Source of the DNA: BOG-908 sp964242115
Lineage (GTDB): Bacteria > Pseudomonadota > Alphaproteobacteria > Acetobacterales > Acetobacteraceae
Reading direction: 5' to 3'
Assembly (NCBI GenBank): GCA_964242115.1
Contig: CAXSZX010000001.1
Location: 558,001-622,000 of the forward strand
Length of the DNA stretch: 64,000 bases
In this document: one piece after another, positions 16,931 to 27,413 of the stretch
Layout: every line of letters starts with the position of its first letter
How positions within the stretch are numbered: position 1 is the stretch's first letter
Position numbers and translations under genes: made by a program
Notes under the pieces: model-generated
Told to the model about the DNA's origin: nothing
The model's database searches: none
Seen by the model: the letters and a program-made list of their open reading frames with translations, nothing else

Positions 16931-18790
16931 CTAGCAGGTCGCCAGCGCCTCCTCCGCTTCCAGCCACTCCGCCTCCGCGGCCTCGGTCTCGCGCGCGATC
17001 GCCGCGAGCCTCGTGTTGGCCGCCGTCACCTCCGGCGCCCGCCCCGCCGCGTACATCTTCGGGTCGGCAAGCTTCGCTTCGATCGTCGCGCGTTCCGCTG
17101 CCAGCTTCGCCATCAGCGACTCGGCCGTCTTCGCCCGCTTGCGCAGCGGGGCCACGCTCTGCCGCGCCTCGGCGCGGTCCCGCCGGTCATCCCGCCGGCT
17201 GGGCGCCGCCTCCGCCCGCACCGGCCGCGCACGCTCGGCCAGCAGTGCGCGGTAGTCGTCCATGTCGCCGTCGTACGGGCGCACGGTGCCCTCGCCCACA
17301 ATCCACAGCCGGTCGGACACCAGCTCCACCAAATCGGGGTCGTGGGTGATCAGCAGCACGGCACCCTGGTAGTCGCCGAGTGCGCGCACCAGCGCGTCGC
17401 GCGCGTCGATGTCGAGGTGGTTGGTCGGTTCGTCGAGGATCAGCAGCTGCGGCGCCTCGCGCGTGGCCAGCGCCAGCAGCAGCCGGGCGCGCTCGCCGCC
17501 CGAAAGGTTCTGCGTCGGCGTGTCCGCACGGTCTGCGTCCAGCCCGAAGCGGGCGAGCTGGGCACGCACCTGCGTGGGCGCCGCCTGGGGCAGGGCGCGC
17601 GCCATGTGCGCCACCGGCGTCTCGGCACCAACCAGCTCGGCCTCCTGGTGCTGGGCGAAGTAGCCGACCCGCAGCTTGCCGGACCGGCGCATCTCGCCGG
17701 AGATCGGCGCCAGGCGGCCGGCCACCAGCTTGGCCAGGGTAGACTTGCCGTTGCCGTTGGCCCCCAGCAGGGCGATGCGGTCGTCCATTCCCACCGTCAG
17801 CGACAGACCGCGCAGCACCGCCACCCCGTCGTAGCCGACGCTCACCTTGTCCAGCGCCAGGATCGGCGGGGCAAGCTGCGCCGGCTCGGGAAAGCTGAAG
17901 CGCGTGGGTGCCGCCTCGATTACCGTCTCGATCATCGGCAGGCGCTCCAGCGCCTTGATGCGCGCCTGGGCCTGCCGCGCCTTGGTGGCACTGGCGCGGA
18001 AGCGGTCGACGAATTTCTGCATGTGCGCGCGCTGGGCGGCGATGCGCTCGGCGGCACGGCCCAGCTGCATCGCCTGCTCGGTGCGGATGCGCACGAACTC
18101 GGTGTAGCCGCCCGGCGTCAGGCTCAACTTCTGCCGGTCCAAATGCGCGATGCTGTCCACCGCGCGGTCCAGCAGCCCGCGGTCGTGGCTGACCACCACG
18201 GCCGCACCGGGGAACTTGGCGAGCCAGCCCTCCAGCCACAGCGTCGCTTCGAGGTCCAAATGGTTGGTCGGCTCGTCCAGCAGCAGCAGGTCGGGGGCGG
18301 CGAACAGCGCGGTGGCCAACGCCACGCGCATGCGCCAGCCGCCGGAGTAGCTGTCCACCGGGCGGGCCTGGGCTGCCGCGTCGAAGCCGAGGCCGGAGAG
18401 GATGGCCGCAGCTCGGGCCGGGGCGGAGTCGGCACCGATGGTGCGCAGGCGTTCGTGGATGTCGGCCAGGCGGGCAGGCTCGGCGGTGTCGAGCTCGCGC
18501 AGCAGGGCCAGGCGCTCGGGGTCGCCTTCCAGCACGGTGTCCAGCAGGGATTGCGGGCCGGAGGGGGCGGTCTGGCGCACCTGCGCCATGCGGGCGCGGG
18601 CGGAGAGGCGGATCTCGCCGCCATCGGCGCCGAGCTCGCCGCTGATGGCGCGCAGCAGGGTGGACTTGCCGGCGCCGTTGCGGCCGACCAGGCCGATGCG
18701 GCGGCCTGGGTCTACTGTCAGGTCGGCGCGGTCAAGCAGGGTGCGGCCGGCCATGCGCAGGGTCAGGCCGGTAATGGTGAGCAGGCTCAT
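16931..18790 (-). CDS. ABC-F family ATPase
   Basis: A soluble protein of 619 residues with two ABC ATPase domains and no membrane helices. Domain 1 has Walker A GRNGAGKSTLLRA, signature YSGGWRMRVALATALF and Walker B LLLLDEPTNHLD. A helical linker (FVDRFRASATKARQAQARIKALERL) is the ribosome-contacting ABC-F linker type. Domain 2 has GANGNGKSTLAKL, LSGGERARLLLALA and LLILDEPTNHLD. A charged C-terminal coiled coil follows (AEARQSVAPLRKRAKTAE...). ABC-F proteins act on the translating ribosome; the Uup/YheS-like layout fits, but the subgroup is not certain. The ATG at 18790 is where homology starts; longer versions translate PHE copy 11. Confidence 0.92.
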   Translation of the reverse strand: MSLLTITGLTLRMAGRTLLDRADLTVDPGRRIGLVGRNGAGKSTLLRAISGELGADGGEIRLSARARMAQVRQTAPSGPQSLLDTVLEGDPERLALLRELDTAEPARLADIHERLRTIGADSAPARAAAILSGLGFDAAAQARPVDSYSGGWRMRVALATALFAAPDLLLLDEPTNHLDLEATLWLEGWLAKFPGAAVVVSHDRGLLDRAVDSIAHLDRQKLSLTPGGYTEFVRIRTEQAMQLGRAAERIAAQRAHMQKFVDRFRASATKARQAQARIKALERLPMIETVIEAAPTRFSFPEPAQLAPPILALDKVSVGYDGVAVLRGLSLTVGMDDRIALLGANGNGKSTLAKLVAGRLAPISGEMRRSGKLRVGYFAQHQEAELVGAETPVAHMARALPQAAPTQVRAQLARFGLDADRADTPTQNLSGGERARLLLALATREAPQLLILDEPTNHLDIDARDALVRALGDYQGAVLLITHDPDLVELVSDRLWIVGEGTVRPYDGDMDDYRALLAERARPVRAEAAPSRRDDRRDRAEARQSVAPLRKRAKTAESLMAKLAAERATIEAKLADPKMYAAGRAPEVTAANTRLAAIARETEAAEAEWLEAEEALATC

Positions 18791-18796
18791 AGGGGA

Positions 18797-18927
18797 GAAA
18801 GAAAGGCCTTCTTTTTTGAAAAAAAGAAGCAAAAAACTTTTGTCTCCGCTGTCGCGCGCTCGCCGGAAAGGTCGCTGACAGGGAGCAAAAGTTTTTTGGG
18901 TCTTTTCTTCAAAAAAGAACGGCTTGC

Positions 18928-18930
<3 letters not shown>
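18797..18930 (-). repeat. PHE copy 11 (complete)
   Basis: GGCCTTC arm left, GCCGTTC arm right, centre CCGCTGTCGCGCGCTCGCCGG. It fills the gap between two co-directional genes. The final TTA of the element is the carboxylesterase stop codon on the minus strand. Confidence 0.85.
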
Positions 18931-20484
<1,554 letters not shown>

Positions 20485-20633
20485 CGACGTTTCTTCCCCG
20501 AGGCCGCCCCGAGCCGTTGATCGTTCCGGTGGCGCCTGCAAACAGGGTAGACACCCTAGGCTCGGCCCGCCAAACGCAGACTGTTCACAAAAGCGGGAAC
20601 GAAGGCCAGCGGCGTCGAGCCTCGAGCGGGACG

Positions 20634-20680
20634 GAAGGCTAGCAATTCTTTTTCAAGAAAAACAACCAGGAGACTTTCAT
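20634..20680 (+). repeat. PHE single arm, degenerate (copy 12)
   Basis: GCTAGCAATTCTTTTTCAAG followed by AAAAACAACCAGGAGACTTTC matches the GTTC arm with several changes. It lies in the divergent gap upstream of ndk. Confidence 0.5.
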
Positions 20681-20812
20681 GGCCTGGCGTTCGTCGCTGG
20701 AAAGTATGTGAGACTGCGGCAAGCACAGCGTGCGGCGCGCGTTCCTGATCGGGCCTTGCCTCCCTTCGGCCTTGCCGGTAAGGCGCCGACAACAATCCAG
20801 GATCGCACGCCG

Positions 20813-21235
20813 ATGGCCATCGAACGCACGCTCTCCATCATCAAGCCCGACGCCACACGCCGCAACCTGACAGGCAAGATCAACGCCAAGTTCGAGGATG
20901 CAGGCCTGCGCATCGTCGCACAGCGCCGGGTGAAGCTGACCAAGACACAGGCCGAAGAATTCTACGGCGTACACCGCGAACGCGGATTCTTCGGCGGCCT
21001 GGTGACGTTCATGACCAGTGGGCCGGTGGTGCTGCAGGTGCTCGAAGGCGAGGACGCGGTGGCCGCCAACAGGCGCATCATGGGTGCGACGAACCCGGCA
21101 AACGCCGAGCCTGGAACGATCCGCAAGGAGTTCGCCGAAGACATCGAAGCAAACTCAGTGCATGGCAGCGACAGCGCAGACAACGCTGCGACGGAGATCG
21201 CCTTCTTCTTCAAGCCCGACGAGATCGTGGGCTGA
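20813..21235 (+). CDS. ndk: Nucleoside diphosphate kinase
   Basis: Transfers the gamma-phosphate of ATP to nucleoside diphosphates through a phospho-histidine intermediate, keeping NTP and dNTP pools balanced in the cytoplasm. At 140 residues it is full length. Motifs are ERTLSIIKPDATRRNLTG, HRERGFFGGLVTFMTSGPVV, MGATNPANAEPGTIRKEFA and the active-site NSVHGSDS (His near residue 117). The ATG at 20813 is chosen because homology starts at MAIERTLSIIKPDA. The nearest Shine-Dalgarno-like sequence is a modest AGGAT. It is transcribed divergently from the carboxylesterase gene and is probably monocistronic. Confidence 0.98.
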   Translation: MAIERTLSIIKPDATRRNLTGKINAKFEDAGLRIVAQRRVKLTKTQAEEFYGVHRERGFFGGLVTFMTSGPVVLQVLEGEDAVAANRRIMGATNPANAEPGTIRKEFAEDIEANSVHGSDSADNAATEIAFFFKPDEIVG

Positions 21236-21322
21236 GGCAAGGCTAAACTTTTTTCTCCTGAGTGCGCCTTGATTGATAGGCTTTGGCAGCAGGACTGATA
21301 GCGGCGGCCTTGACGTCCGGTT

Positions 21323-21453
21323 AGAAGGCAAGGCCTTCTTTTCTGAAGAAAAGAAGCAAAAGACTTTTGGTCCTGCTATCGCGATGGTTCTGCAGCGTGC
21401 GCGCTAGGGAACAAAGGTTTTTTGGTGCTGTTCTTCAAGAAAGAACCGCTTGC
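21323..21453 (-). repeat. PHE copy 13 (complete)
   Basis: GGCCTTC arm left, GCGGTTC arm right, centre GGTCCTGCTATCGCGATGG. It is nearly identical in its left half to copy 8. Confidence 0.8.
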
Positions 21454-21816
21454 GTGGCGTGCCACGGATCGAGATTTCAGATCCTTCGTAAGTCAAAGAT
21501 ATACAGCGGTGTCGCGATCCAGCGTTTTGTTGGATGTGCACATGCGAAGACAGTGTTGCGACTGCACGTAGCAGCAAACGGTTTACAGGAAGGCCAGGAC
21601 ATACCCAGCGTGCAACGTGTGCTGCGGGAAGATCTGTGACTACACGACCGATCTGCTTGCTGCTCTCAAGACCGCCGTCGTGCTTGCGGGCTGAAACGAT
21701 GGCGCCAATGCTTCAGGCAGAAGAAGACTTAACAGGCGAAGTTGCAACCAAATCGGAACGGTCCTGCAAAAGCCGAAAAAGAAGAGGTTCTCGAGCGGCA
21801 TGCCGCAGGAAAACTT
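21454..21816. other. Gap between ndk and the TPP enzyme, no gene recognised
   Basis: About 360 bp between a complete PHE and a single PHE arm. Short open frames exist (for example one ending at 21639) but none shows a domain, good start or coding-like composition. GC is lower than in flanking genes. It may be a decayed gene; I see no identifiable remnant. Confidence 0.4.
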
Positions 21817-21876
21817 CGCGACAGCCGAACCGAAAGTTTTTTGCCGTTTTTCTTGAGAAAAACAGACCTTGCTTTC
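21817..21876 (+). repeat. PHE single arm (copy 14)
   Basis: CGCGACAGCCGAACCGAAAGTTTTTTGCC followed by a hairpin and GACCTTGCTTTC: the right half of a PHE without its partner arm. Confidence 0.65.
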
Positions 21877-21976
21877 TTGCCTTGGCTACGCTCGCCCACG
21901 CAAGCTGTCCGCAACGTAGCAATCCGCGCCGCGTATAGCCGTTGCGAGCGCGCTGGGCTGTGTGGAGACCGAACGG

Positions 21977-23761
21977 ATGAGCATGACTGTCAGTGATTTT
22001 GTCTGGCACCGCCTCAACGAGTGGGGTCTGAGGCGTGTCTACGGCTATCCTGGCGACGGGGTCGGCGGCCTGGACGTGGCGCTTGAACGGGCCAAGGCCA
22101 GCATGGACTACGTCCAGGTCCGGCACGAGGAGATGGCCGCGTTCATGGCGGCTGCGCACGCGAAGTTCACCGGCGAGGTTGGGCTTTGCTACGCGACGTC
22201 TGGCCCGGGTGCGATCCACCTGCTGACAGGACTGTACGATGCCAAGATGGACCACGTGCCGGTGGTAGCCATCGTCGGCCAGCAGGCGCGCACCGCGATC
22301 GGCGCGCATTACCAGCAGGAAGTTGACCTGCAGACGCTATTCAAGGACGTGGCCAGCGAGTTCGTGGCCACTGCCATGGTGCCCGAACAAGTGCGCCACC
22401 TGATAGACCGCGCCGTGCGCATTGCGGCCGCCACGCGCAGCGTGACCTGCGTGATCATACCGAACGATCTGCAGCTTCTGCCGTACACTGATCCGCCGAT
22501 GGCGCACGGCACCACGCATACCGGCGTGGGCTACGCGGGGCCCGCGACGATGCCGGACGAAGCGTTGCTGCGCGAGGCTGCGGCGGTGCTGAACGCCGGC
22601 AAGAAGGTGGCAATACTGGTGGGCGCCGGCGCGCTGCAGGCTACTGACGAGGTGATCGCGGTGGCCGACCGGCTGCAGGCCGGCTGCGCAAAGGCGCTGC
22701 TCGGCAAGGCGGTGTTGCCGGACGACATCGCGTGGGTCACCGGCTGTCTCGGGCTGCTGGGCACCGCGCCGTCGTGGAACATGATGCAGGATTGCGACAC
22801 GCTGCTGGTGGTAGGCTCGTCGTTTCCCTATAGCGAGTTCCTGCCGAAGCCGGGCAGCGCGCGCGGGGTGCAGATCGACCTCGACCCGACGCGGTTGAGC
22901 CTGCGCTACCCGATGGAGGTCAGCATGGCCGGCGACAGCGCGGTGGCCTTGCGCGCGTTGCTGCCGCTGCTCGAGCAGAAGGAGGCCGGCCACTGGCGCC
23001 GCGACATCGAGCACGACGTCTCCAAGTGGTGGAAGACGCTCGAAGACCGCGCGATGCTTGACGCCGAGCCGATCAATCCGCAGCGCGTGTTCTGGGAATG
23101 CTCCAAACGTCTGCCGGAAAACTGCATCATCACCGGCGATAGCGGTTCGGTTGCCAACTGGTACGGCCGCGATATCAGGATGCGGCGCGGCATGATGGGC
23201 TCGCTGTCGGGCAGCCTGGCCTCGCTCGGTTCGGCAACACCCTATGCCGTAGCGGCGAAGATGGCGTTTCCCGAGCGCGTGGTGCTGGCCTTCATCGGCG
23301 ATGGTGCGATGCAGATGAACGGGCTGAACGTGATGATCACCATTTCCAAGTACTGGAAGAACTGGTCGAACCCGAAGCTGATCGTGATGGTGCTCAACAA
23401 CCAGGATCTCAACCAGGTTACCTGGGAGGAACGCGTGCAATTGGGCGACGGCAAGACACCGTCTACGCAGTCTATACCAGATTTCGCCTATCATTCGTAT
23501 GCAGAGTTGCTCGGCCTGAAGGGCATCGTCGTGCGCGACCCCGACCAGTTGGGTGCCGCCTGGGACGAGGCGTTTAACGCAGACTGTCCGGTGATCATGA
23601 ACGTCTATACCGACCCCAACGTGCCGCCGCTGCCGCCCCACATCACCTTCAAGGACGCGAAGAACTTTCTGACCATGTTGCGCACTGAACCGGAGCTTGG
23701 CAGCGTGGTGAAGCAGAGTGTAAAGCAGGTGCTTTCCAGCGTGCTTCCTCGTGAAAGTTAG
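21977..23761 (+). CDS. Thiamine-pyrophosphate-dependent enzyme (pyruvate oxidase/acetolactate synthase-like)
   Basis: A 594-residue TPP enzyme with all three domains. The N-terminal PYR domain has GYPGDGVGGLDVAL and catalytic Glu in VRHEEMAAFMA, then CYATSGPGAIHLLTGLYDAK. The central domain has AILVGAGALQA and VGSSFPYSEFLP. The C-terminal PP domain has SGSLASLGSATPYAVAAK and the GDG...NN cofactor motif (AFIGDGAMQMNGLN ... MVLNNQDLNQ). The overall pattern is nearest to PoxB-like 'thiamine pyrophosphate-requiring' proteins. Decarboxylation of pyruvate or another 2-oxo acid is likely, but the product is not certain. I prefer the ATG at 21977, with GGAG 9 bp upstream, over the GTG at 21962. It converges on the XRE-cupin gene. 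Confidence 0.88.
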   Translation: MSMTVSDFVWHRLNEWGLRRVYGYPGDGVGGLDVALERAKASMDYVQVRHEEMAAFMAAAHAKFTGEVGLCYATSGPGAIHLLTGLYDAKMDHVPVVAIVGQQARTAIGAHYQQEVDLQTLFKDVASEFVATAMVPEQVRHLIDRAVRIAAATRSVTCVIIPNDLQLLPYTDPPMAHGTTHTGVGYAGPATMPDEALLREAAAVLNAGKKVAILVGAGALQATDEVIAVADRLQAGCAKALLGKAVLPDDIAWVTGCLGLLGTAPSWNMMQDCDTLLVVGSSFPYSEFLPKPGSARGVQIDLDPTRLSLRYPMEVSMAGDSAVALRALLPLLEQKEAGHWRRDIEHDVSKWWKTLEDRAMLDAEPINPQRVFWECSKRLPENCIITGDSGSVANWYGRDIRMRRGMMGSLSGSLASLGSATPYAVAAKMAFPERVVLAFIGDGAMQMNGLNVMITISKYWKNWSNPKLIVMVLNNQDLNQVTWEERVQLGDGKTPSTQSIPDFAYHSYAELLGLKGIVVRDPDQLGAAWDEAFNADCPVIMNVYTDPNVPPLPPHITFKDAKNFLTMLRTEPELGSVVKQSVKQVLSSVLPRES

Positions 23762-23895
23762 AAAGCAGGGCGTTCTTTTCTGACGTAAATAAGCAGAAGA
23801 ACTTTTGGTCCTGCTGTCGCGGAGTTTCCGTCAGCGTACACGCCAGGGGACAAAAGCTTTTTGAGTCTTCTTTAAACAATGAACCGCTTGCCTAG
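23761..23895 (-). repeat. PHE copy 15 (degenerate)
   Basis: The left arm (GGGCGTTCTTTTCTGACG) and the right arm hairpin are mutated, but the centre GGTCCTGCTGTCGCGGAG and the outer sequences remain. It sits between the TPP-enzyme stop and the XRE-cupin stop, whose stop codon lies inside the element edge. Confidence 0.7.
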
Positions 23896-24554
23896 GCTTT
23901 CAGCCGCCCTCGCCTGACAGCAGCCGGCGCCGCCGCTTCCGCCTGCCGCGCCGCATTATCCAGCAACTCCTCCTGCGTGGTCGAGCACACGCACAACGCG
24001 GTCGCCGCGTCGCAGCCGTCGGCCAGGACGTAGGCGTGGCCCATCCTGCTGTCGATGTAGACCGCTTCGCCGCGTGAGATCGTGACTGGGTCGTAGAACT
24101 CGGTGTGGACCACCACCGACCCGTCCACCACGTAGATGAACTCCTGCCCGTCGTGCCTGACCATGTCGCCGAACTCTTCCAGCGAGCGTGCTTTCACGCG
24201 CGAGACGATGGGTATCATCTCCTTGCGGCGCAGTTCAGGCGAAAAGTAGTAGTAGTCGTAGTTCGGCGTGGTGACGCACAGCGCGCTGCCCAGGGTTGCA
24301 ACGCTGCGCCGGCTGTTGGCCACTGCTTGCGCTGCGCCCTCCGGCTCGGCGAACAGTTCGGACATGCGGACGCCGAGGCGGTCGCTGATCGTCTGCAGCT
24401 TGTCGTAGGTGAGCGTGAGGCGGTCGTGTTCGACCTTGGAGAGGGTGGAGAATGCGATACCCGTCCGCTCGCTCATCTGCTTCAGCGTCAGGCCGTGCCG
24501 TGCGCGCAGAGCACGCATCAGGGAGCCGAGTGTGGGTTTGTTCGCCTGCGCCAT
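23892..24554 (-). CDS. XRE-family regulator with cupin sensor domain
   Basis: A 220-residue regulator. Residues 5-65 form a helix-turn-helix of the XRE/Cro type (LGSLMRALRARHGLTLKQMSERTGIAFSTLSKVEHDRLTLTYDKLQTISDRLGV). Residues 120-200 form a cupin (HDGQEFIYVVDGSVVVHTEFYDPVTISRGEAVYIDSRMGHAYVL) that would bind a small ligand or metal. This class commonly represses or activates nearby amino-acid, polyamine or phosphonate genes. It is divergent from the TonB-receptor-led D-glutamate/peptide run, so that operon is its most likely target, with the convergent TPP gene as an alternative. Confidence 0.88.
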   Translation of the reverse strand: MAQANKPTLGSLMRALRARHGLTLKQMSERTGIAFSTLSKVEHDRLTLTYDKLQTISDRLGVRMSELFAEPEGAAQAVANSRRSVATLGSALCVTTPNYDYYYFSPELRRKEMIPIVSRVKARSLEEFGDMVRHDGQEFIYVVDGSVVVHTEFYDPVTISRGEAVYIDSRMGHAYVLADGCDAATALCVCSTTQEELLDNAARQAEAAAPAAVRRGRLKA

Positions 24555-24640
24555 CTCTTCTCGGGGTTCCTAGACCGGCTGGAGGAGAGTGAACAGGGTC
24601 GCGGCTGGCTTTTCAACGATCGCGATACGTGCGGCTTATA

Positions 24641-24770
24641 AGCAAGGCAAGCAGTCACTTTTGGAAAAACAGAACCAAAAAACTTTTGTCCTTAGGGTAG
24701 ACGCCGGTTGAACGGTCCGCGACAGCGCTAGCCAAAGCTTTTGCTCCTTTTTTCGAAGAACGCCTTTCTG
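24641..24770 (+). repeat. PHE copy 16 (degenerate)
   Basis: Left arm GCAGTCACTTTTGG and right arm GAACGCCTTTC are both mutated. The centre GGTTGAACGGTCCGCGACAGC is shared with copy 17. It lies in the divergent gap between the XRE-cupin gene and the TonB receptor gene. Confidence 0.7.
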
Positions 24771-24888
24771 CGCTCCGCAAAGGGGGTGATCTGACGTTGA
24801 CACGATCCCGCACAGGACTGTAGCGTCCTACTCAGGCGAATCGGCGCACTCATCGGGCTTGCGTGCGATGCCTGTCGGGGGGAAATCC

Positions 24889-27234
24889 ATGCAGCGCGTT
24901 ACCGTCCGCCCGCGCTTCGTGGCGGCGCTTGCCTCGTTCGCCACGGCGTCCGCCGCTGCGCAAACGCCGCCGGCTGCGTCGCCTCCTGTTGCGCCGCCCT
25001 CTGCCAACTCACCGAATCAGAAGCTCGCTAGTTCGCCGAATGCGAACGCTGTCGAGCAGATCGTTGTCACTGCCAACAAGCGACGTGAGCTGCAACGCGA
25101 GGTCGCCAACAGCGTCACCGCCATCTCCGGCCGCGACCTCGCGCGGCGCCAGGAAGTCAGCCTGCAGGACCTCGCCAGCCAGGTGCCCGGCCTTTCGCTG
25201 GAAGCTGACGACAAGACGGCCGTGCGCATCATCCTGCGCGGGCTCAACACCGGTAGCCCCGGGGCTACGGTCGCAACCGTCATCGATGACGTGCCGACCA
25301 ACGCAACCGGCGGGCAGACCAACGCGGCCGTCAACTCGCCCAATTACGACACTTATGACCTACAGAGGATAGAGGTGCTGCGCGGACCGCAGAGCTCGCT
25401 CTATGGTGCCACGGCGGAGGGCGGGTTGGTCAAATACGTGACCAACGCGCCTGATCCGACGGCGTATTCCGGGTCGCTGGAAGCCGGCATCGAGGGCAAC
25501 ACCGACGGCGGCATCGGCGGCGCGCTGCGCGGCTACGGCAACTTCCCGCTGCTGGACGGCAAGGCTGCGTTGCGCATCAGCGCGTGGAACGACTGGTTCC
25601 CCGGCTACGTGGACGACCCCGAGCGCGACAAGACCAACGCCAACAGCGCGCAGCAATACGGCTGGCGTGCCTCGCTGCTGGTGACGCCCACTGCCGACCT
25701 GTCCATCCGGCTAACTGCGGAACGCCAGACGCTGATCAGCAACGGCGCCGACGACATCGAGGTGGCTGGCGCGGCACTCACGCCGCTGACGCCGCCTTCC
25801 AACCAGTTGAACATCCTGCACGGCCTGGTCAACAACACTGCCCTGCCGCAGCCGAGCCAGAACGAATCCGGCGTGTACTACGGCAACGTCAACTACGATT
25901 TCGGCTGGGCCAGCCTGACCTCGTTGACGAGCTTCGCCTACAACAACTTCCGCAGCCTGTTCGACTACTCGAACCTGAACCTCGCACCCGGTGTCACCTA
26001 TGCGGACTACCTGCAGGAGGCAGCCTACGGCGTGCCGATCTACCTAGGCGAACGGCAGAACTCGAACGGCGACAAGTTCAACCAGGAAGTACGGCTTGCG
26101 TCCGATCCCGGACTGCAGGTGCTCGGGCGCGACCTGAACTGGCTCGGCGGATTCTACTACACGCACGAGAACACGTCGTTTCTGCAAGGCTACGACGCGC
26201 ACGACGCCGCCGACATCGGCAACATCCTTACTCAGCCGATACCCGGCGGACAGATCGCGCAGTACAGCTCGCTGTCGGAATGGGCGGTGTTCGGCCAGGT
26301 AGACTACACCATCTTGCCGCGTTTCGACGTGGCACTCGGCGGACGTTTCAGCGGCACCGCGCAACGTGCGCAGACGATCGACTACACCGGCGCGCTGAGT
26401 GGTGCGGCGAAGGTGAACCCTGAGCTCGGCTCCAACGACCACGACGCGCTGTACTCTGTGGCGCCGCGCTGGCGGCCAACCGACGACACGCTGCTCTACG
26501 CCCGCCTCGCCACCGGCTACCGGCCCGGCGGCCCGAACATCCTCATCTCCGGCCTGTCCACCGAGCCGCCAGCTTTCCGACCGGACCACACGGTGAACTA
26601 CGAGCTGGGCTGGCGGCAGGACCTGTTCAACAAGTCGGTGACTGTCGACCTCACCGGCTTCTACATCAACTGGCGCAACGTGCAGATCACCTCGGAATTC
26701 ACCACGCCGGAGGGTGTCTTCAGTGTGGACGGCAACGCGGGTGCTGCGGTCAGCAAGGGTGTCGAGTGGAGCTTCAACTGGGTGCCGCTGCCCGGCCTGA
26801 AGCTGAACGCGGTAGGCGACTACACCGACGCGCGGCTGACGGTGAACGCGCCGGGGCTGGGCGGTGTCGCGGGCGACTACCTGCCCTATGTGCCGAACAT
26901 CAGCAGCAGCGTGAACGTGGAGTACAGCTGGGCCGCGTTCGCCGATTACGACGCCTACGTGTCCGGCACGTGGAGCTACACCGGCGAGCGCTACACCGGG
27001 TTCTCCGCCACGCCCTCCGTCTCCGTCTCGCACGCGCAGCTACCAGGCTACAACACCGGCGCGCTGCGTGCGGGTCTGGAAAACCGCCGCTACAGCCTCG
27101 AAGCGTTCATCAACAACATCAGCGACGAGCGCGGGATCACCTACTACGCGAGCTACGGCGGCGCGAACCAGACCGGACAGGCGACGATCATCCAGCCGCG
27201 CATCATCGGCCTGACCGCGCGGGTGAAGTTCTAA
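24889..27234 (+). CDS. TonB-dependent receptor
   Basis: A 781-residue outer-membrane receptor. A signal peptide (RFVAALASFATASAAAQ) and Pro/Ser linker precede a TonB-box-like VEQIVVTANKR. The plug has ANSVTAISGRDLARRQ, LQDLASQVPGLSLE, LRGLNTGSPG and IEVLRGPQSSLYGATAEGGLVKYVT. About 20 beta strands follow, ending in aromatic PRIIGLTARVKF. It imports a substrate using TonB energy. The ATG at 24889 has GGGGGG six bases upstream, better than upstream TTG or ATG codons. It leads the run of hydrolase, DgcN-like, permease, S9 peptidase and DgcA-like genes, which suggests a peptide or muropeptide ligand rather than a siderophore; that is inference. Confidence 0.9.
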   Translation: MQRVTVRPRFVAALASFATASAAAQTPPAASPPVAPPSANSPNQKLASSPNANAVEQIVVTANKRRELQREVANSVTAISGRDLARRQEVSLQDLASQVPGLSLEADDKTAVRIILRGLNTGSPGATVATVIDDVPTNATGGQTNAAVNSPNYDTYDLQRIEVLRGPQSSLYGATAEGGLVKYVTNAPDPTAYSGSLEAGIEGNTDGGIGGALRGYGNFPLLDGKAALRISAWNDWFPGYVDDPERDKTNANSAQQYGWRASLLVTPTADLSIRLTAERQTLISNGADDIEVAGAALTPLTPPSNQLNILHGLVNNTALPQPSQNESGVYYGNVNYDFGWASLTSLTSFAYNNFRSLFDYSNLNLAPGVTYADYLQEAAYGVPIYLGERQNSNGDKFNQEVRLASDPGLQVLGRDLNWLGGFYYTHENTSFLQGYDAHDAADIGNILTQPIPGGQIAQYSSLSEWAVFGQVDYTILPRFDVALGGRFSGTAQRAQTIDYTGALSGAAKVNPELGSNDHDALYSVAPRWRPTDDTLLYARLATGYRPGGPNILISGLSTEPPAFRPDHTVNYELGWRQDLFNKSVTVDLTGFYINWRNVQITSEFTTPEGVFSVDGNAGAAVSKGVEWSFNWVPLPGLKLNAVGDYTDARLTVNAPGLGGVAGDYLPYVPNISSSVNVEYSWAAFADYDAYVSGTWSYTGERYTGFSATPSVSVSHAQLPGYNTGALRAGLENRRYSLEAFINNISDERGITYYASYGGANQTGQATIIQPRIIGLTARVKF

Positions 27235-27272
27235 GCCTTAGACTGGCGAGAGGGATCGGACGTGTTCATGTC

Positions 27273-27413
27273 AGCAAGCAAGGCAAGTGGTTCTTTTTTG
27301 AAAAAAAGAACCAAAAAACTTTTGTCTCTTGGGCACCCGTCTGTTGAACGGTCCGCGACAGCCGAGACACAAGTCTTTTGCTTCTTTTCTTCAGAAAAGA
27401 AGGCCTTGCTTTC
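27273..27413 (+). repeat. PHE copy 17 (complete)
   Basis: GTGGTTC arm left, GGCCTTGC arm right, centre GTTGAACGGTCCGCGACAGCC. The downstream serine-hydrolase gene appears to use a TTG at 27406 inside the right arm as start codon. Confidence 0.85.

Noticed and set aside
21367..21639. 90-aa ORF ending RLHVAANGLQEGQDIPSVQRVL
   Set aside because: It begins inside PHE copy 13 and has no recognised domain, no ribosome binding site and atypical composition.
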